Notes: a model not told the origin generated them from the letters alone. A stretch of DNA of 64,000 nt from Symbiodinium natans (GCA_905221605.1 CAJNDS010001101.1:615001-679000), one strand, 5' to 3'. Counted from the first letter of the stretch, positions 1 through 9,929 are shown. Numbers and translations: made by a program.

Positions 1-177
1 TCTAGGGTTTGCACTGTCCATACCACGATGTACGCACAAACAATTGCCGATCAACTAAAAACCTCAGATCAAACTACGAAGTAGAGCCACAAGTACTCTG
101 AAAAGGACTTTGATCGTCCTAACCCTCCTTTCTCCGAGTCCTAGGGCCTAAATCCCCTTCACCTTAAGCCCCCTGAA

Positions 178-260
178 CCCTAAACCCTAAACCCTAAACC
201 CTAAACCCTAAACCCTAAACCCTAAACCCTAAACCCTAAACCCTAAACCCTAAACCCTAA
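178..260 (-). repeat. Interstitial telomere array (CCCTAAA)n
   Basis: About twelve near-perfect CCCTAAA units. This is the C-rich strand of a TTTAGGG telomere repeat, lying inside the chromosome. It forms the left flank of the unique island at 261-361. Confidence 0.97.
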
Positions 261-361
261 ATGGCGCCTCCACGGGGTCTTGGGCTGCGTCGTCGGCTCG
301 GGCTCCTTCGCCGTCGGCTCGGGCTCCGCCCGCCTCGGCCTCTCGGTGTATACGTGCCAGC
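261..361. other. GC-rich unique island between outward-facing telomere arrays
   Basis: About 100 bp with CCCTAAA on the left and TTTAGGG on the right, the polarity of a capped linear molecule. It is open on both strands. Plus begins ATGGCGCCTCC and reads MAPPRGLGLRRR. Minus reads a Pro/Glu/Thr-rich peptide containing EPEPTAKEPEPTTQPK. ATGGCGCCTC recurs at the start of the island at 2726. It could be a short exon; no family is recognised. Confidence 0.4.
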
Positions 362-480
362 AGTAGGGTTTAGGGTTTAGGGTTTAGGGTTTAGGGTTTA
401 GGGTTTAGGGTTTAGGGTTTGGGGTTTAGGGTTTGGGGTTTAGGGTTTAGGGTTTGGGGTTAGGGGTTTAGGGTTTAGGG
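362..480 (+). repeat. Interstitial telomere array (TTTAGGG)n
   Basis: About sixteen TTTAGGG units with a few TTTGGGG variants, forming the right flank of the island at 261-361. Confidence 0.97.
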
Positions 481-827
481 CTTCAAGTTTCAAGTTTCAA
501 GTTTCAGGGTTTAGGCACTCGCCCCCTCCCCATGGTATCCCTCCCCCCCCCCAGTTCATGGTGGGTGTAGGATTTGGGTTTCGGGTTTAGGGTTTCCCCA
601 CCCCTCACCCATCATAGGGTTTGGAGTTTTGGGGTTTGCGATTTCAGGCTTTCAGGGTTTAGGTTCATGGCTTTCTATGCTTGAGAGTTTTAGGGTCCAG
701 AGACTTTTAAGGTTTGGGTGTAGCCAAGGTACCCCCTACTCAAAAGGCCAACGAGGACTCTGCCCAACAAAAGGACAGAATTCATCCCCTGGGCTCCCAA
801 AATTGCCCAAAGCAAGTAGGTAAACCC

Positions 828-982
828 TACTTGAAGGTTCATGGTACTTACTAACCAATTATAACTGGGCTTAGAACCCTGCTTACAATTGGGATATCCC
901 CTATAAGGCCCTGTAGGGGTATTATAAGTAGGGTTATAAGTACAGTTGTAATTGGTTAGTAAGTACCATGAACCTTCAAGTA
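828..982. mobile_element. MITE family A, full-length palindromic element
   Basis: A 155-bp element with terminal inverted repeats. The left end reads TACTTGAAGGTTCATGGTAC and the right end is its inverse. The inner part (AACCAATTATAACT) is also inverted, so the element can fold into a long hairpin. It has no coding capacity. Other family members lie at 3761, 9930, 13641, 14697, 60090 and 61305. Confidence 0.85.
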
Positions 983-1490
983 AGCCCTATACCCTGAAAA
1001 CCTCAAAGTAGATATTACTCCCCAACGCGGAAGGCAACCAGCCCTCAACCCCCTCCCCCAAAACAGCCCCCCCCCCCCCCCCCCTGGTGAAACTCCCATT
1101 CAAGAACACAAGCAAATGTTAATAAGCGAATATGGATCTAGGGACACCCCCCCCCCCCCCCCCTTAAACACTTAAACCCTGCTAAACTCCATAGACACAG
1201 AATCCCTTAACCCTCGGCCCTAAACCAGCCTAAAAAATGACCTCCTCAGGCCCTAAACCCTACCTCCCTTAGGCCTAAACCCTAAACCCCTGAAACTGCT
1301 GAACCCCAAATCCCTTAAGCCTAGACCCTAAAGTTAAACCCTGAAATCCGTCAACCAGGGGCCCAAAACCCCTAAACCCTACAGAAACTTGAGCCCTAAA
1401 TCCCTTAAGCCTAACCCTAAACCAGCCCAAAAGTCTAAACCCTAAACCCTGAACCCCAAAACCCAAACCCCAAACCCTAAACCCTAAACC

Positions 1491-1574
1491 GGCCTCTGCG
1501 TCGGTTCCCGCGGCTGCGACTCCGGCTGCGGCGACTGCTGGAGCTCCTGCCGTTTGGGGCTTCGGGAGTTTCAG
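1491..1574. other. Alanine-codon-rich island between telomere arrays
   Basis: Flanked by CCCTAAA on the left and TTTAGGG on the right. On the plus strand it reads an Ala/Pro/Thr-rich peptide (PASASVPAAATPAAATAG), mostly GCN codons. It is coding-like but low in complexity, so it may equally be a GCN-type simple repeat. Confidence 0.35.
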
Positions 1575-1650
1575 GGGTCTAGGGTTTAGGGTTTAGGGTT
1601 TAGGGTTTAGGGTTTAGGGTTTAGGGTTTAGGGTTTAGGGTTTAGGGTTT

Positions 1651-2065
1651 AGGGCTTATCGTTCAAGGTTTAGGTTTAGGCTCCTATGTAGTACCTTGTC
1701 AGGGTAGTATACTAGGGTCCCTTATAGTTAGCCAACCAATTCGCCATTAACGGCCTTCAGGTCGGGTTTTGGGCTTAGGGTGTTCAGGGTGTTTAGGGCG
1801 TTGGGGAGGGGGGGGGGGGGGGGGGGGGGGGCTTAGGGTGTTCAGGGTGTTTAGGGCGTTGGGGAGGGGGGGGGGGGGGGGGGGTGGGTTTAGGGTTTAG
1901 GGTTTAGGGCTTATCGTTCAAGGTTTAGGTTTAGGCTCCTATGTAGTACCTTGTCAGGGTAGTATACTAGGGTCCCTTATAGTTAGCCAACCAATTCGCC
2001 ATTAACGGCCTTCAGGTCGGGTTTTGGGCTTAGGGTGTTCAGGGTGTTTAGGGCGTTGGGGAGGG
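1651..2065 (+). repeat. Direct duplication of about 160 bp, offset 255 bp
   Basis: The block starting AGGGCTTATCGTTCAAGG at 1651 recurs at 1906 with essentially no change. Each copy holds the left half of a family C element (GGCTCCTATGTAGTACC) and ends in a GGCGTTGGGGAGGGG plus poly-G run. The tail alone is present a third time at about 1832-1884. Lack of divergence points to recent duplication or assembly slippage at poly-G. Confidence 0.85.
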
Positions 2066-2089
2066 GGGGGGGGGGGGGTGGGGGCTTGG

Positions 2090-2347
2090 GTTTAGGGTTT
2101 AGGGTTAGGTTTAGGTTTAGGTTTTAGGGTCAGTGTTTGGGTTATGGTTAGGGTTTAGGGTTTAGGGTTTAGGGCTTAGGTTGGGTTGGTTTTTGGTTTG
2201 GGGTTTGGGGTTTTTTGGGTTTGGGGTTTAGGGTTTGGGGTTTGGGGTTTGGGGTTTGGGGTTTGGGGTTTTTGGGGTTTGGGGTTTGGGGTTTGGGGTG
2301 TGGGGTTTGGGGTTTGGGGTTTGGGGTTTGGGGTTTGGGGTTTGGGT
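2090..2347 (+). repeat. Degenerate telomere array rich in TTTGGGG
   Basis: TTTAGGG units change into TTTGGGG units over about 170 bp. The TTTGGGG form lacks the stop codons of the true repeat, so long artefactual frames (GFGVWGLGFGVWG and its complement NPKPQTP) run through it. Confidence 0.93.
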
Positions 2348-2667
2348 CTCGAGTGGGGGGGTGGGCTTTCTGTTGTTGAGGGAACCTCAGCCCTATCAAA
2401 AAGGAAAACAGGTCCTACCCGGCAATATCCTGAACCCCTACACCCTCTACCCCCAAACCCTGGAATGCTAAATCAAGGGCTCCATACTTCAGTACCCTAT
2501 AGAGAAGGTAAGGGACCATATTAAGGCACCATAACAACTACCCTTACAGTCTCAAGCAACCCTGAACCCCATACCCGAAACCCTCGACCCTAAACACCAT
2601 TAATATCCCTTCCCCTTTCGTTCCTTTTTTGTAGGAAACCCCAAAAAGGGAGTTAGCTACCCTTAGA

Positions 2668-2726
2668 CCTAAACCCTAAACCCTAAACCCTAAGCCCTAA
2701 ACCCTAAACCCTAAACCCTAAACCAT
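2668..2726 (-). repeat. Interstitial telomere array (CCCTAAA)n
   Basis: About eight CCCTAAA units on the left of a 57-bp unique island (2727-2784). The island starts ATGGCGCCTCTTACTCCGG and reads MAPLTPAGAGAALPIQEG. It is closed on the right by TTTAGGG repeats to about 3030. This is the shortest island with capped-molecule polarity in the window. Confidence 0.9.
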
Positions 2727-3030
2727 GGCGCCTCTTACTCCGGCTGGAGCTGGAGCTGCCCTTCCTATTCAGGAGGGCGCTTGGGTTAGGGTTTAGGGTC
2801 TAGGGTTTAGGGTTTTGGGTTTAGGGTTTAGGGTTTAGGATTTAGGGTTTAGGATTTAGGGTTTAGGGATTAGGGCTTAGGGTTTAGGGCTTAGGGTCTG
2901 GGGCTTTCAAGTTCAAGCGTCTGAGGGTGTAAGGGCTCAAGGCTCTCAGTGATTCAGGGCAGAAGGGTTTCACGGGCTTAGGGGGTCTAAGGGTTTAGGG
3001 TTTAGGGTTGAGGGTTTAGGGTTTAGGGGT

Positions 3031-3611
3031 CTGAGGGTTTGGGGCTTTAAATCCTGGGACTCTACCGCGGACGCCTGCGGTTGTCCCCTCGGGTTTGGGG
3101 GTCCTTTTTTTCAAAGGCCCCTTAAAGGAATATGCGGGGCAATCTTAGGAGTGTATTGAGGGAACCTCTTAGGGGTACATCCTTGGGGGTCCGGGTATGA
3201 CTCCCTTGATTAAGGGCTTTTGGGGCCTAGGGGGTTTGTAAGGGTTTCAGCGTTTAGGGGGCAAGGGTTTACGTACGGCTTGAAGGGCTTAAGGGTTTCG
3301 GGTTTTAGGGTGTAATTAAGGCTTTGAGGGTTCAGTGTATCAGGATTTAAGAGGTTAAGGGTTTTTGGGGCGCAAGCGTTTGAGGGTTTTAGGATATTGG
3401 GGTTTAGGCTGGGTTTAGGCTAATGGGGTATTAGGTTTATGGGATTTAGGAGTTTTAGGGCTTTAGGGCATGAGAGATTCAAGGGTTTGCGTTTCTTTTG
3501 GCTTAGTGGCTCGACATTTAAGATTTTCGGAGTCTAGGGTTCAAGGCTTAGCGGTTTCTGGGCTTGTAGGTTTGGGGATTGGGGGGTTAATGGTTCGAAG
3601 TATTTGGGGCC
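3031..3611 (+). other. Degenerate telomere-derived DNA and a family J remnant
   Basis: No gene seen. The stretch is mostly decayed GGGTTT-like sequence. At about 3080-3215 it holds a 130-bp block (GGGGTCC, AAAGGAATAT, ATGACTCCCTT) that recurs at about 50285-50400 and in part at 51770-51890, so it is a dispersed repeat (family J here). Confidence 0.6.
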
Positions 3612-3760
3612 CCCTAAACCCTAAACCCTAAACCCTAAACCCTAAACCCTAAACCCTAAACCCTAAACCCTAAACCCTGCTTTAGGGCAGTGAGGGTGCG
3701 GCTCAGGGCTGCGGGCCTTGGGGGTGTAAGAGTTCAACAAATTTGGGGCTTTGGGGGCTG

Positions 3761-3916
3761 TACTTGAAGGTTCATGGTACTTACTAACCAACTATAAACT
3801 GTACTTATAACCCTACTTTTAATACCCCTAAAGGGCCTTATAGGGGTTATCCCAATTATAAGTAGGGTTATAAGTACAGTTATAATTGCTTAGTAAGTAA
3901 CATGAACCTTCAAGTA
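3761..3916. mobile_element. MITE family A, full-length
   Basis: Same ends and length as the element at 828-982 (TACTTGAAGGTTCATGGTAC and its inverse). Its closeness to that copy suggests recent activity. Confidence 0.85.
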
Positions 3917-4060
3917 GGGCTTAAGGGGCTGAACTGCGGAGTGCTGGGGCTTGCGGATCTAAAGGTCCTAGGAGTTAGGGGTTTAGATTGTCTTGAGTTT
4001 GTTTTTTGGGGGTTTGGGGGGTTTTGGGGGCATGAGGGCTTTGGGGTTGAGGGTTTAGGG

Positions 4061-4163
4061 TTGGGATGCTCCCCCTTATACTAACAGTCCTTCATAGGGA
4101 TTGAAATGCCTCCTTTTTGCAATCCCTGATAAGGACTGTCAGTACAAGGGGGAACATCCCAAG
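4061..4163. mobile_element. MITE family B, full-length
   Basis: A 103-bp palindromic element. The left end is TTGGGATGCTCCCCCTTATA followed by CTAACAGTCCTT, and the right end is the inverse. It is non-coding. Further copies lie at 12835, 15973, 29767, 43938 and 61108, with nested copies at 48891 and 59858. Confidence 0.85.
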
Positions 4164-4929
4164 TTTAAGGGGCTTTACGGTTTATGGGTTCAAGGTTTTT
4201 GGGGTTCAAGGTAGGGCTTAAGGGTGTGATTGTCTTACGGATTTGAGGGCTTTAGGGAGTTGAAAGGCGTTAAGATTCCTATACGAGCTACGGCTAAGGA
4301 GTCCAGGACATGGCGTTTAGGCTTTGGTTTGGGGTTTAGAATTTGGGGTTAGGGCTTTGGGGGTCTAGGGTTGAGGGGTTACTGGCATGTCGGTGTGTGT
4401 GGCAATAGAGGTGGGTTTGACACAAGGATTCTTCTTGTGCGTCTGCTTGGAGCATCTGGGGACTTAGCAAGCTAAGTAGGTGCGAAGTAAAGTCATGAGC
4501 ACTCAACAATTTAGAAGGGACCATAGCTGTGGTTCTCCTACACTAACTTAAACCAATAAAAACAAAAAACTACACCCTACACCCTTAGGGTTTAAGCTTA
4601 GGGCTTAGGGTTTAAATAGGGTTCCTGACAAACCCTACCCGGATCTCAGATTGTGTTTTTGGCTCGCATAAAAAAACAGTAGGCACCCGAAAATCCGGAA
4701 CTCCAATCGGTGCATGGCACAATGGTGCTGGATCAGCCCGTAGGGGTTTAGGGTCTTTTAGGGTTTAGGGTTTAGGGTTTAGGGTTTAGGGATTTTAGGG
4801 CTTTTGCGGAGCCTACTTAGAAAAGGGAATTTCGTGTTTAGGGTCTTAGCCTTTGGCTTTACCCCCCCAACCCCTGCAACCTTGAGCCCTCAACGCAAAA
4901 GCCCCAAGCCCAGCATTGCTTTCGTACAG
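4164..4929. other. Unique and telomere-derived spacer
   Basis: No gene can be supported. It contains decayed TTTAGGG segments, a unique stretch at 4380-4560 with only short frames, and a small clean ITR at 4745-4800. Confidence 0.5.
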
Positions 4930-5104
4930 CCCTAAACCCTAAACCCTAAACCCTAAACCCCAAACCCCAAACCCCTTATGCTGCCTCTTCCTTCTACTGG
5001 GGCTCCGCTTCTTTCTGCTTGGGCTGCGCTTTCTGCTGCCACTTCTCGACCTCGAACGCTACTATGTGTTTTTTGAGGGTTTAGGGATTGGGGTTTAGGG
5101 TTTC

Positions 5105-5235
5105 GGGCTACTATCTGCTTAAGAGTCCCCCAAAAATGAAGACTTATAGTTCCTATATTGCCCAAACAAGGAAGAGTACTTTATGTTATTTTTTTGGGGC
5201 GGGGGTGGTTCTTAATCAAATCGTAGAACAGGGCT
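5105..5235. mobile_element. MITE family H, partial
   Basis: The left side reads TGCTTAAGAGTCCCCC and the right side GGTTCTTAATCAAA, with an internal CTTATAG/CCTATATTG. Family H ends are TTGCTTAAGAACC and its inverse. Other copies lie at 17639, 32959, 44595 and 47157. Confidence 0.6.
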
Positions 5236-5728
5236 GAGGCTTATGGACTAGGGCAGGAGTCGTTTTAGGGCTTACCTGACTGGACCCCCAAATTACTCTT
5301 AAAAAACATAATGAACAATAATGAACCCTAAACCCTAAACCCTAAACCCTACACTTTGGGGTTTAGGACGTAGGGCTTACGGTTGGGGGTTGAGGGCTTC
5401 AAACTGACCTCCTTGTAGCCCTGTTCACTTTCAGCTTCGAAACAAATTACCCCATTAACATAACACAAAAATGACAAACATACATACAAGCGTGTTTATA
5501 CGCCTAGATAACGCACATAAGCATAAGCCCTGAACCATAAACCCTAACCCTCTTAAACTCTAAACCTCTCTAACCCTAAACATGTAAACCGCTCTACAAC
5601 CTAACTCTCAAACTGCCGAATCCCCGAAACCTCTCTCCTAAACCCCCCAAACCCTGACCCCCCACCCTAAACCCTAAACCCTAAACCCTAAACCCTAAAC
5701 CCTAAATCCTAAACCCTAAAACCTAAAA

Positions 5729-5818
5729 CCCCGCAACCTCCACACTGAGGGCCGAACCCGCTCGAGCTGCCCTTCCTTTTCTTGTCGCCCTGCGTGGCTG
5801 GTCGAATGCTTCGGAGGG
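5729..5818 (-). CDS. Conserved coding fragment, basic and Cys/Gly-rich (copy 1)
   Basis: On the minus strand this reads LRSIRPATQGDKKRKG, then a serine run and GFGPQCGGCG. A diverged copy lies on the plus strand at 10359-10446. Between the two, four of five differences in this frame are synonymous third-position changes (Leu, two Ser, Cys) and one is Thr/Ala. That pattern indicates selection on this reading frame. A GG|GTTTTAGG site where the ITR begins could act as a donor. The CxxC at the end suggests a metal-binding knuckle, but no family is recognised. Start and remaining exons are unknown. Confidence 0.5.
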
Positions 5819-5917
5819 CTTTCAGGCTTGTGAGGGGCTTAACTCCTAAAGTGTGTAAAGCGATGGCCCTATCATGGGTTTTTGGGCTATCTTTTTTGCA
5901 TAATTTGTGGGTCCCTG

Positions 5918-6013
5918 TACCCAAAGGCTCCTACGTAGTACCTCTTTTGGGGTAGTATACTAGAATACCCTATAACTAACCCAAACAAGGAACTACGTTG
6001 GAGTCTTTGGGTA
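5918..6013. mobile_element. MITE family C, full-length
   Basis: A 96-bp palindromic element with ends TACCCAAAGGCTCCTACGTA and the inverse (GTTGGAGTCTTTGGGTA), and AGTATACTAGAAT near the centre. Other copies lie at 9557, 27261, 32565, 45745, 51301 and 63466. Confidence 0.85.
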
Positions 6014-6537
6014 GGGTTTATGGGTTGAAGGGCTTTCGGGTTTGGGTGCTTACGGACTTGGAGTGCTTAGCGTTTAGGGATGTAGTTTCGGTTCCATTAG
6101 ATGGGATGCATTCCCTAAACCCTAAACCCTGAACCCTAAACCCTCAACCCTAAACCCTAAACCGCACCTCAGGAGGCAGAGTACTTGGTCTCGCAACCTC
6201 AAGCCCTAAGCCCTAAACCCTATAGCCCCTAAACCCTACACCCTTAACCCTGAGAAAAAGGGGGTCTCTTAGGAATTGAAGCAAACGAAGTCTCACGCCC
6301 AACTGTCAAGCTGGAGCTTAAGTTTAGGGTTGAGGGTTGCGGGCTTAGGATTCTGGGTTTTGGGTTTAGGGGTTGAGGACTTATGGGTTTAGGTCAAACG
6401 GCCTGGTTTGCCTTTTTGCGTTAAGGTTTTTTGGCCTTGAAGGTTTCGGGCTTACAGGGCTTCTGTGCTTTTTGGGTTCAGGCAAGGTTGGGGATCTGGG
6501 CGACGCAGGTCTGAAATCGCATCGGCGCCCCTCTCAG

Positions 6538-6641
6538 TAGCCCAAACCGAATTATAGTAAGGTTACCCGTTTTTTGTTGGCTACTGTACAAGGGAACCTA
6601 CAACACCCAAAACAAAAAATGTAAAGGGTACCAGTGGGCTA
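6538..6641. mobile_element. MITE family E, diverged copy
   Basis: Ends TAGCCCAAACCGAATTATAG and GTACCAGTGGGCTA. The inner part has CAAAACAAAAAATGTAAAGG opposite CCCGTTTTTTG, matching the copies at 34603, 40605 and 47461. Confidence 0.7.
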
Positions 6642-6905
6642 CGCGGGCCCTCGAAATGCCCGCGCGCCTTCCCCTTGCCCTTGTCACCGCCCTTGTCGCC
6701 ACCCTTCGCCTTCGGGGGAAGCTGCGGGTGGCGGTTTTGGGGGGAGATAGGGTTTAGGGTTTTAGGGTTTTAGGGTTTAGGGTTTAGGGTTTAGGGTTTA
6801 GGGTTCCCCCAAAAACAAGCCGTACTAGCGTGGGGAGTGAATTCTGAGGGTAGAGGTTAGGGGGGTGGGGGTGTTGCTAGGGTGGCCGGGGGGGTGGGGG
6901 GAAGT
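6642..6905. other. GC-rich spacer with ITR
   Basis: A GC-rich unique stretch (6642-6745) followed by a TTTAGGG block (6748-6805) and a G-rich tract. No gene supported. Confidence 0.5.
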
Positions 6906-6950
6906 CCCAAGCCCTAAACCTAAACCCTAAACCCTAAGCCCTAAACCCTA

Positions 6951-7081
6951 CAACCAATTATAACTGGGCTTATAACCCTACTTATAATTGGGATAACCCC
7001 TATAAGGCCCTTTAGGGGCATTATAAGTAGGGTTATAAGTACAGTTATAATCGGTTAGTAAGTACCATGAACCTTCAAGTA
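6951..7081. mobile_element. MITE family A, left end lost at an ITR
   Basis: Starts directly at ACCAATTATAACT after CCCTAAACCCTA and ends with the intact right inverted repeat (CCATGAACCTTCAAGTA). The outer left 20 bp are missing and replaced by telomere repeat. Confidence 0.75.
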
Positions 7082-7690
7082 AACCCTCAACCCTTGCCAT
7101 CCCAGGCTTGAGTTGGGCCCTGGAGATCGCTTCCTTTCGCGGCAAGAAGGTGGCGGCGCAAACCAATGTGCTCGGGGTTTAGGAGTGAATGGCTTGGCTT
7201 TGTTTAAGTTTGTTTTGTCTTTTTTAAGTTCGGGGTCCATTGGCTTAGGGGGGTTTGGGGGGTTTAAGTGGCTTTGGTGATTTCTAGGTGTAGGCTTTGG
7301 GGCTTCAGTGGCTTCAGCAGCTTAGGTTCACTTCGAAGGACGGGGCCGGGCTTCGAAGGTGTAGGTGTTCAGGATTCATTGGCGTTTGCGATGTCCTGAG
7401 CCCCTAAACTCAACCCTAAAGCCACCCTACAGCTTCTTAAGCCCCTGCACCTTAAACCCCGAAGCTGCTAAAAGCCAAAAGCCAACGCGTCCCCAAAGCA
7501 CCACGAACCCCGAACCCCCTAGAGCTCTAAACCCTGAACACCCCTAATCGTCCCAAACCCTGTACCCTAAACCCTAAACCCTAAACCCTATACCCTAAAC
7601 CCTAAACCCTAAACCCTAAACCTCTCGCAAGACCCCACCTTGGCAGCGCCGTTCACGGCCGGGGCGGCCTTCCGGCGTCTTCTCTGGGTT

Positions 7691-7815
7691 TACTTGGAGG
7701 TTCATGGTACTTTTGTTTAGGGTTTAGGGTTTAGGGTTTAGGGTTTAGGGTTTAGGGATAACCAGTTGTAGTACTTATAACCCACTTATAAGCCCCTTAA
7801 GGCCCTAACATGGTT
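7691..7815. mobile_element. MITE family A with a telomere block inside its left end
   Basis: The left end TACTTGGAGGTTCATGGTAC (7691-7710) runs into six TTTAGGG units (about 7715-7757). Element sequence then resumes (ATAACCAGTTGTAGTACTTA) and fades out near 7815. The array lies between parts that are adjacent in intact copies. Confidence 0.75.
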
Positions 7816-7876
7816 AAGTCAGACACGTTTTCAACAACATTAGGAAAAATATCCAACCTCCTTCTTCTCTAGGCAC

Positions 7877-8090
7877 GTGGTCAACAGAATGGATTTGTTA
7901 ACCACATGTTTCTGTTTCGAGCGGACAAGAAAACCAAACGTGGTCAACGGAATGGATTAGTTAACCACATGTTTCTGTTTCAAGCGGACAAGAAAACCAA
8001 ACGTGGTCAACAGAATGGATTTGTTAACCACACGTTTCTGTTTCAAGCGGACAAGAAAACCAAACGTGGTCAACAGAATGGATCTGTTTA
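7877..8090 (+). repeat. 63-bp tandem repeat, about 3.3 copies
   Basis: CCAAACGTGGTCAAC recurs at 7934, 7997 and 8060, a period of 63 bp. Because 63 is a multiple of three, an ATG-started frame at 7906-8112 encodes 21-residue repeats (ADKKTKRGQQNG core). No sign that the peptide is expressed. Confidence 0.9.
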
Positions 8091-8097
8091 TGACATG

Positions 8098-8285
8098 TGG
8101 AAGCCATCTTGAGTTTCTTGAATCGATTGAGGGGCTTCAGGGGCCTCAAAAACAGGCGCGGTCATTCGGGAACTTATTCTTTGGAAGCCATCTTGAGTCT
8201 CTTGACTCTTTTGAGGGGCTTCAGGGGCCTCAAAAACAGGCGCGGTCATTCAGAAACTTATTCTTTGGAAGCCATCTTGACAAGC
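8098..8285 (+). repeat. 84-bp tandem repeat, about 2.2 copies
   Basis: AAGCCATCTTGA recurs at 8101, 8185 and 8269 (period 84 bp), directly after the 63-bp array. The period is again a multiple of three, so frames pass through it. Confidence 0.88.
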
Positions 8286-8321
8286 GGGCTTCCCCACCCC
8301 ACCCTTTGATCCACTTCATTG

Positions 8322-8521
8322 TCGAGGGGGGTTGAGGGGGGAGGGGGGGCGGTGGGGGGGGTGGGGTGGGGGTGGGGGGAGGGGTCGGGGGGGGAAGGGG
8401 GTGGGGGGGGGGAAGGGGGGTGGGGTGGGGCGGGGGGTGGGGGGGGTGGGGGGGGGGGTGGAAGGGGGGTTGGGGCGGGGGGCGGTGGGGGGGGGCGGGG
8501 GGGGGGGGGGGGGGGGGGGGG
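8322..8521 (+). repeat. G-rich low-complexity tract
   Basis: About 200 bp that is nearly all G with scattered T, A and C, ending in over 30 uninterrupted G. It is strongly G-quadruplex-prone. The glycine-rich and proline-rich frames across it are by-products of composition. Run lengths are also hard to sequence accurately. Confidence 0.92.
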
Positions 8522-9006
8522 ACCTTGCCCACACCTTGCCCGCTAAATGTATGACCTTGCCCGCTAAATATGACCTTGCCCGCTAAATATATGACCTTGC
8601 CCGCTAAATGTATGACCTTGCCCGCTAAATATATGACCTTACCCGCTAAATATATGACCTTGCCCGATAAATATATGACCTTGCCCGCTAAATATATGAC
8701 CTTGCCCGATAAATATATGACCTTGCCCGCTAAATATATGACCTTGCCCGCTAAATATGTGACCTGGCCCGGGCAATATATTTAGCGGGCAAGGTCATAT
8801 ATTTAGCGGGCAAGGTCATATATTTAGTGGGCAAGGTCGCCCTTTAGCGGGCAAGGTCATATATTTAGTGGGCAAGGTCATTTTTAAGCCAATGGACCTT
8901 GCCCACTACATATGTGACCTTGCCCGCTATGACCTTGCCCGCTAAATATATGACCTTGCCCACTAAATATATGACCTTGCCCGCTAAATATATGACCTTG
9001 CCCGCA
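8522..9006. repeat. 21-bp repeat array with an inverted middle section
   Basis: The unit ATGACCTTGCCCGCTAAATAT is repeated directly about eleven times (8530-8765), then in inverted orientation about five times (8767-8880), then directly again (8895-9006). The turn at 8762-8775 contains GGCCCGGGC. The period of 21 gives heptapeptide frames (MTLPAKY) such as 8570-8785. The whole block can fold into long stems. Confidence 0.93.
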
Positions 9007-9040
9007 AAGTCATTAACATTTATATTATATATGAAAGAGT

Positions 9041-9184
9041 GGTTTAGGGATATAACCAGTTGTAGTACTTATAACCCACTTATAAGCCCCTTAAGTGCCC
9101 AAACATGGTTCTAATTGGGTTATAAGTTATACGGTGCAGTCAGTTATCATTGGGTGTAGAAGAAGTACCAAGAACCTCCAAGTA
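9041..9184. mobile_element. MITE family A, left end replaced by one TTTAGGG unit
   Basis: Begins GGTTTAGGGATATAACCAGT, the same join as in the copy at 7691, and ends ACCAAGAACCTCCAAGTA. The left inverted repeat is missing. Confidence 0.7.
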
Positions 9185-9458
9185 GGGGTTCATCATATAT
9201 CAGGGTTGAGTGTGTATATGTGAGGTTTAGGTTTCGGGTGTATGTTTGGTTTCGGGTTTAGGCTTTGCTTTTTTTTTTTGGGGGGGGGGGGGGGGTTTAG
9301 GGTTTCGGGTTTATGTAGGGCCCCAGGTTTAGGGTTTGGGTCTGTAGGGCTTCCCTAAACACTGAAACCCTGAAACCTGAACCCTGAACCCTGAACCCTA
9401 AACAGGGTCTTGGGTTCTCCTCCTGGGGCTGGGACACCCAGGGCTACACTTACCCTGA

Positions 9459-9667
9459 GGGGTCCGTGTACCCATGTGGTGTATGCTTGGGCCTTAAAGG
9501 GATTAGGGTTTAGGGATTAGGGTTTAGGGTTTCGGGTTTAGGGTTTAGGGTAGCTTTACCCAAATGCTCCTATGTAGTACATTTTGGGGTAACTAACCCA
9601 AAAAGGAACTACATTGGAGCCGTTGGGTAGGGACCAATTTTGTACTATATAGGTACATGGACCCTTA
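9459..9667. mobile_element. MITE family G split by ITR and a family C element
   Basis: Family G left half (GGGGTCCGTGTACCC, TGCTTGGGCCTTAAAGG) is followed by telomere repeats (9500-9550), then a short family C element (9557-9629), then the family G right half (TATAGGTACATGGACCC). It records three successive insertions. Confidence 0.75.
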
Positions 9668-9929
9668 GGGCGGCTGCAAGCCTCTACCGGTGGCAAAATT
9701 GGTCAAGAAAACCTTCCACGCAGGGTTGTCTGTTAAGGGTGCAGAACCCCCTTAACCCTGTATAAACCCTAAACCAGGGTTACGTGTGAGGTTCCAAGTG
9801 TGGGTCCTCAATTTGGGTCCCCTGATCTTATATAATCCTTATAAGACACTTTACACAAAGAAGGGCCCATACTTCGGATCCCTAGAAGCAAGGGTAGGGG
9901 GCCATACGAAGGGCCCATGGCTACAACCT

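Noticed and set aside
1-500. A chromosome end at the window start.
   Set aside because: The repeats at 178-260 are followed by more unique DNA and opposite-strand repeats, and similar blocks occur throughout, so nothing marks a terminus.
2169-2524. ORFs encoding NPKPQTP or GFGVWGLG repeats.
   Set aside because: They are translations of TTTGGGG telomere variants, as at 58.7-58.9 kb.
8230-8586. Glycine-rich and proline-rich ORFs.
   Set aside because: They are translations of the poly-G tract.
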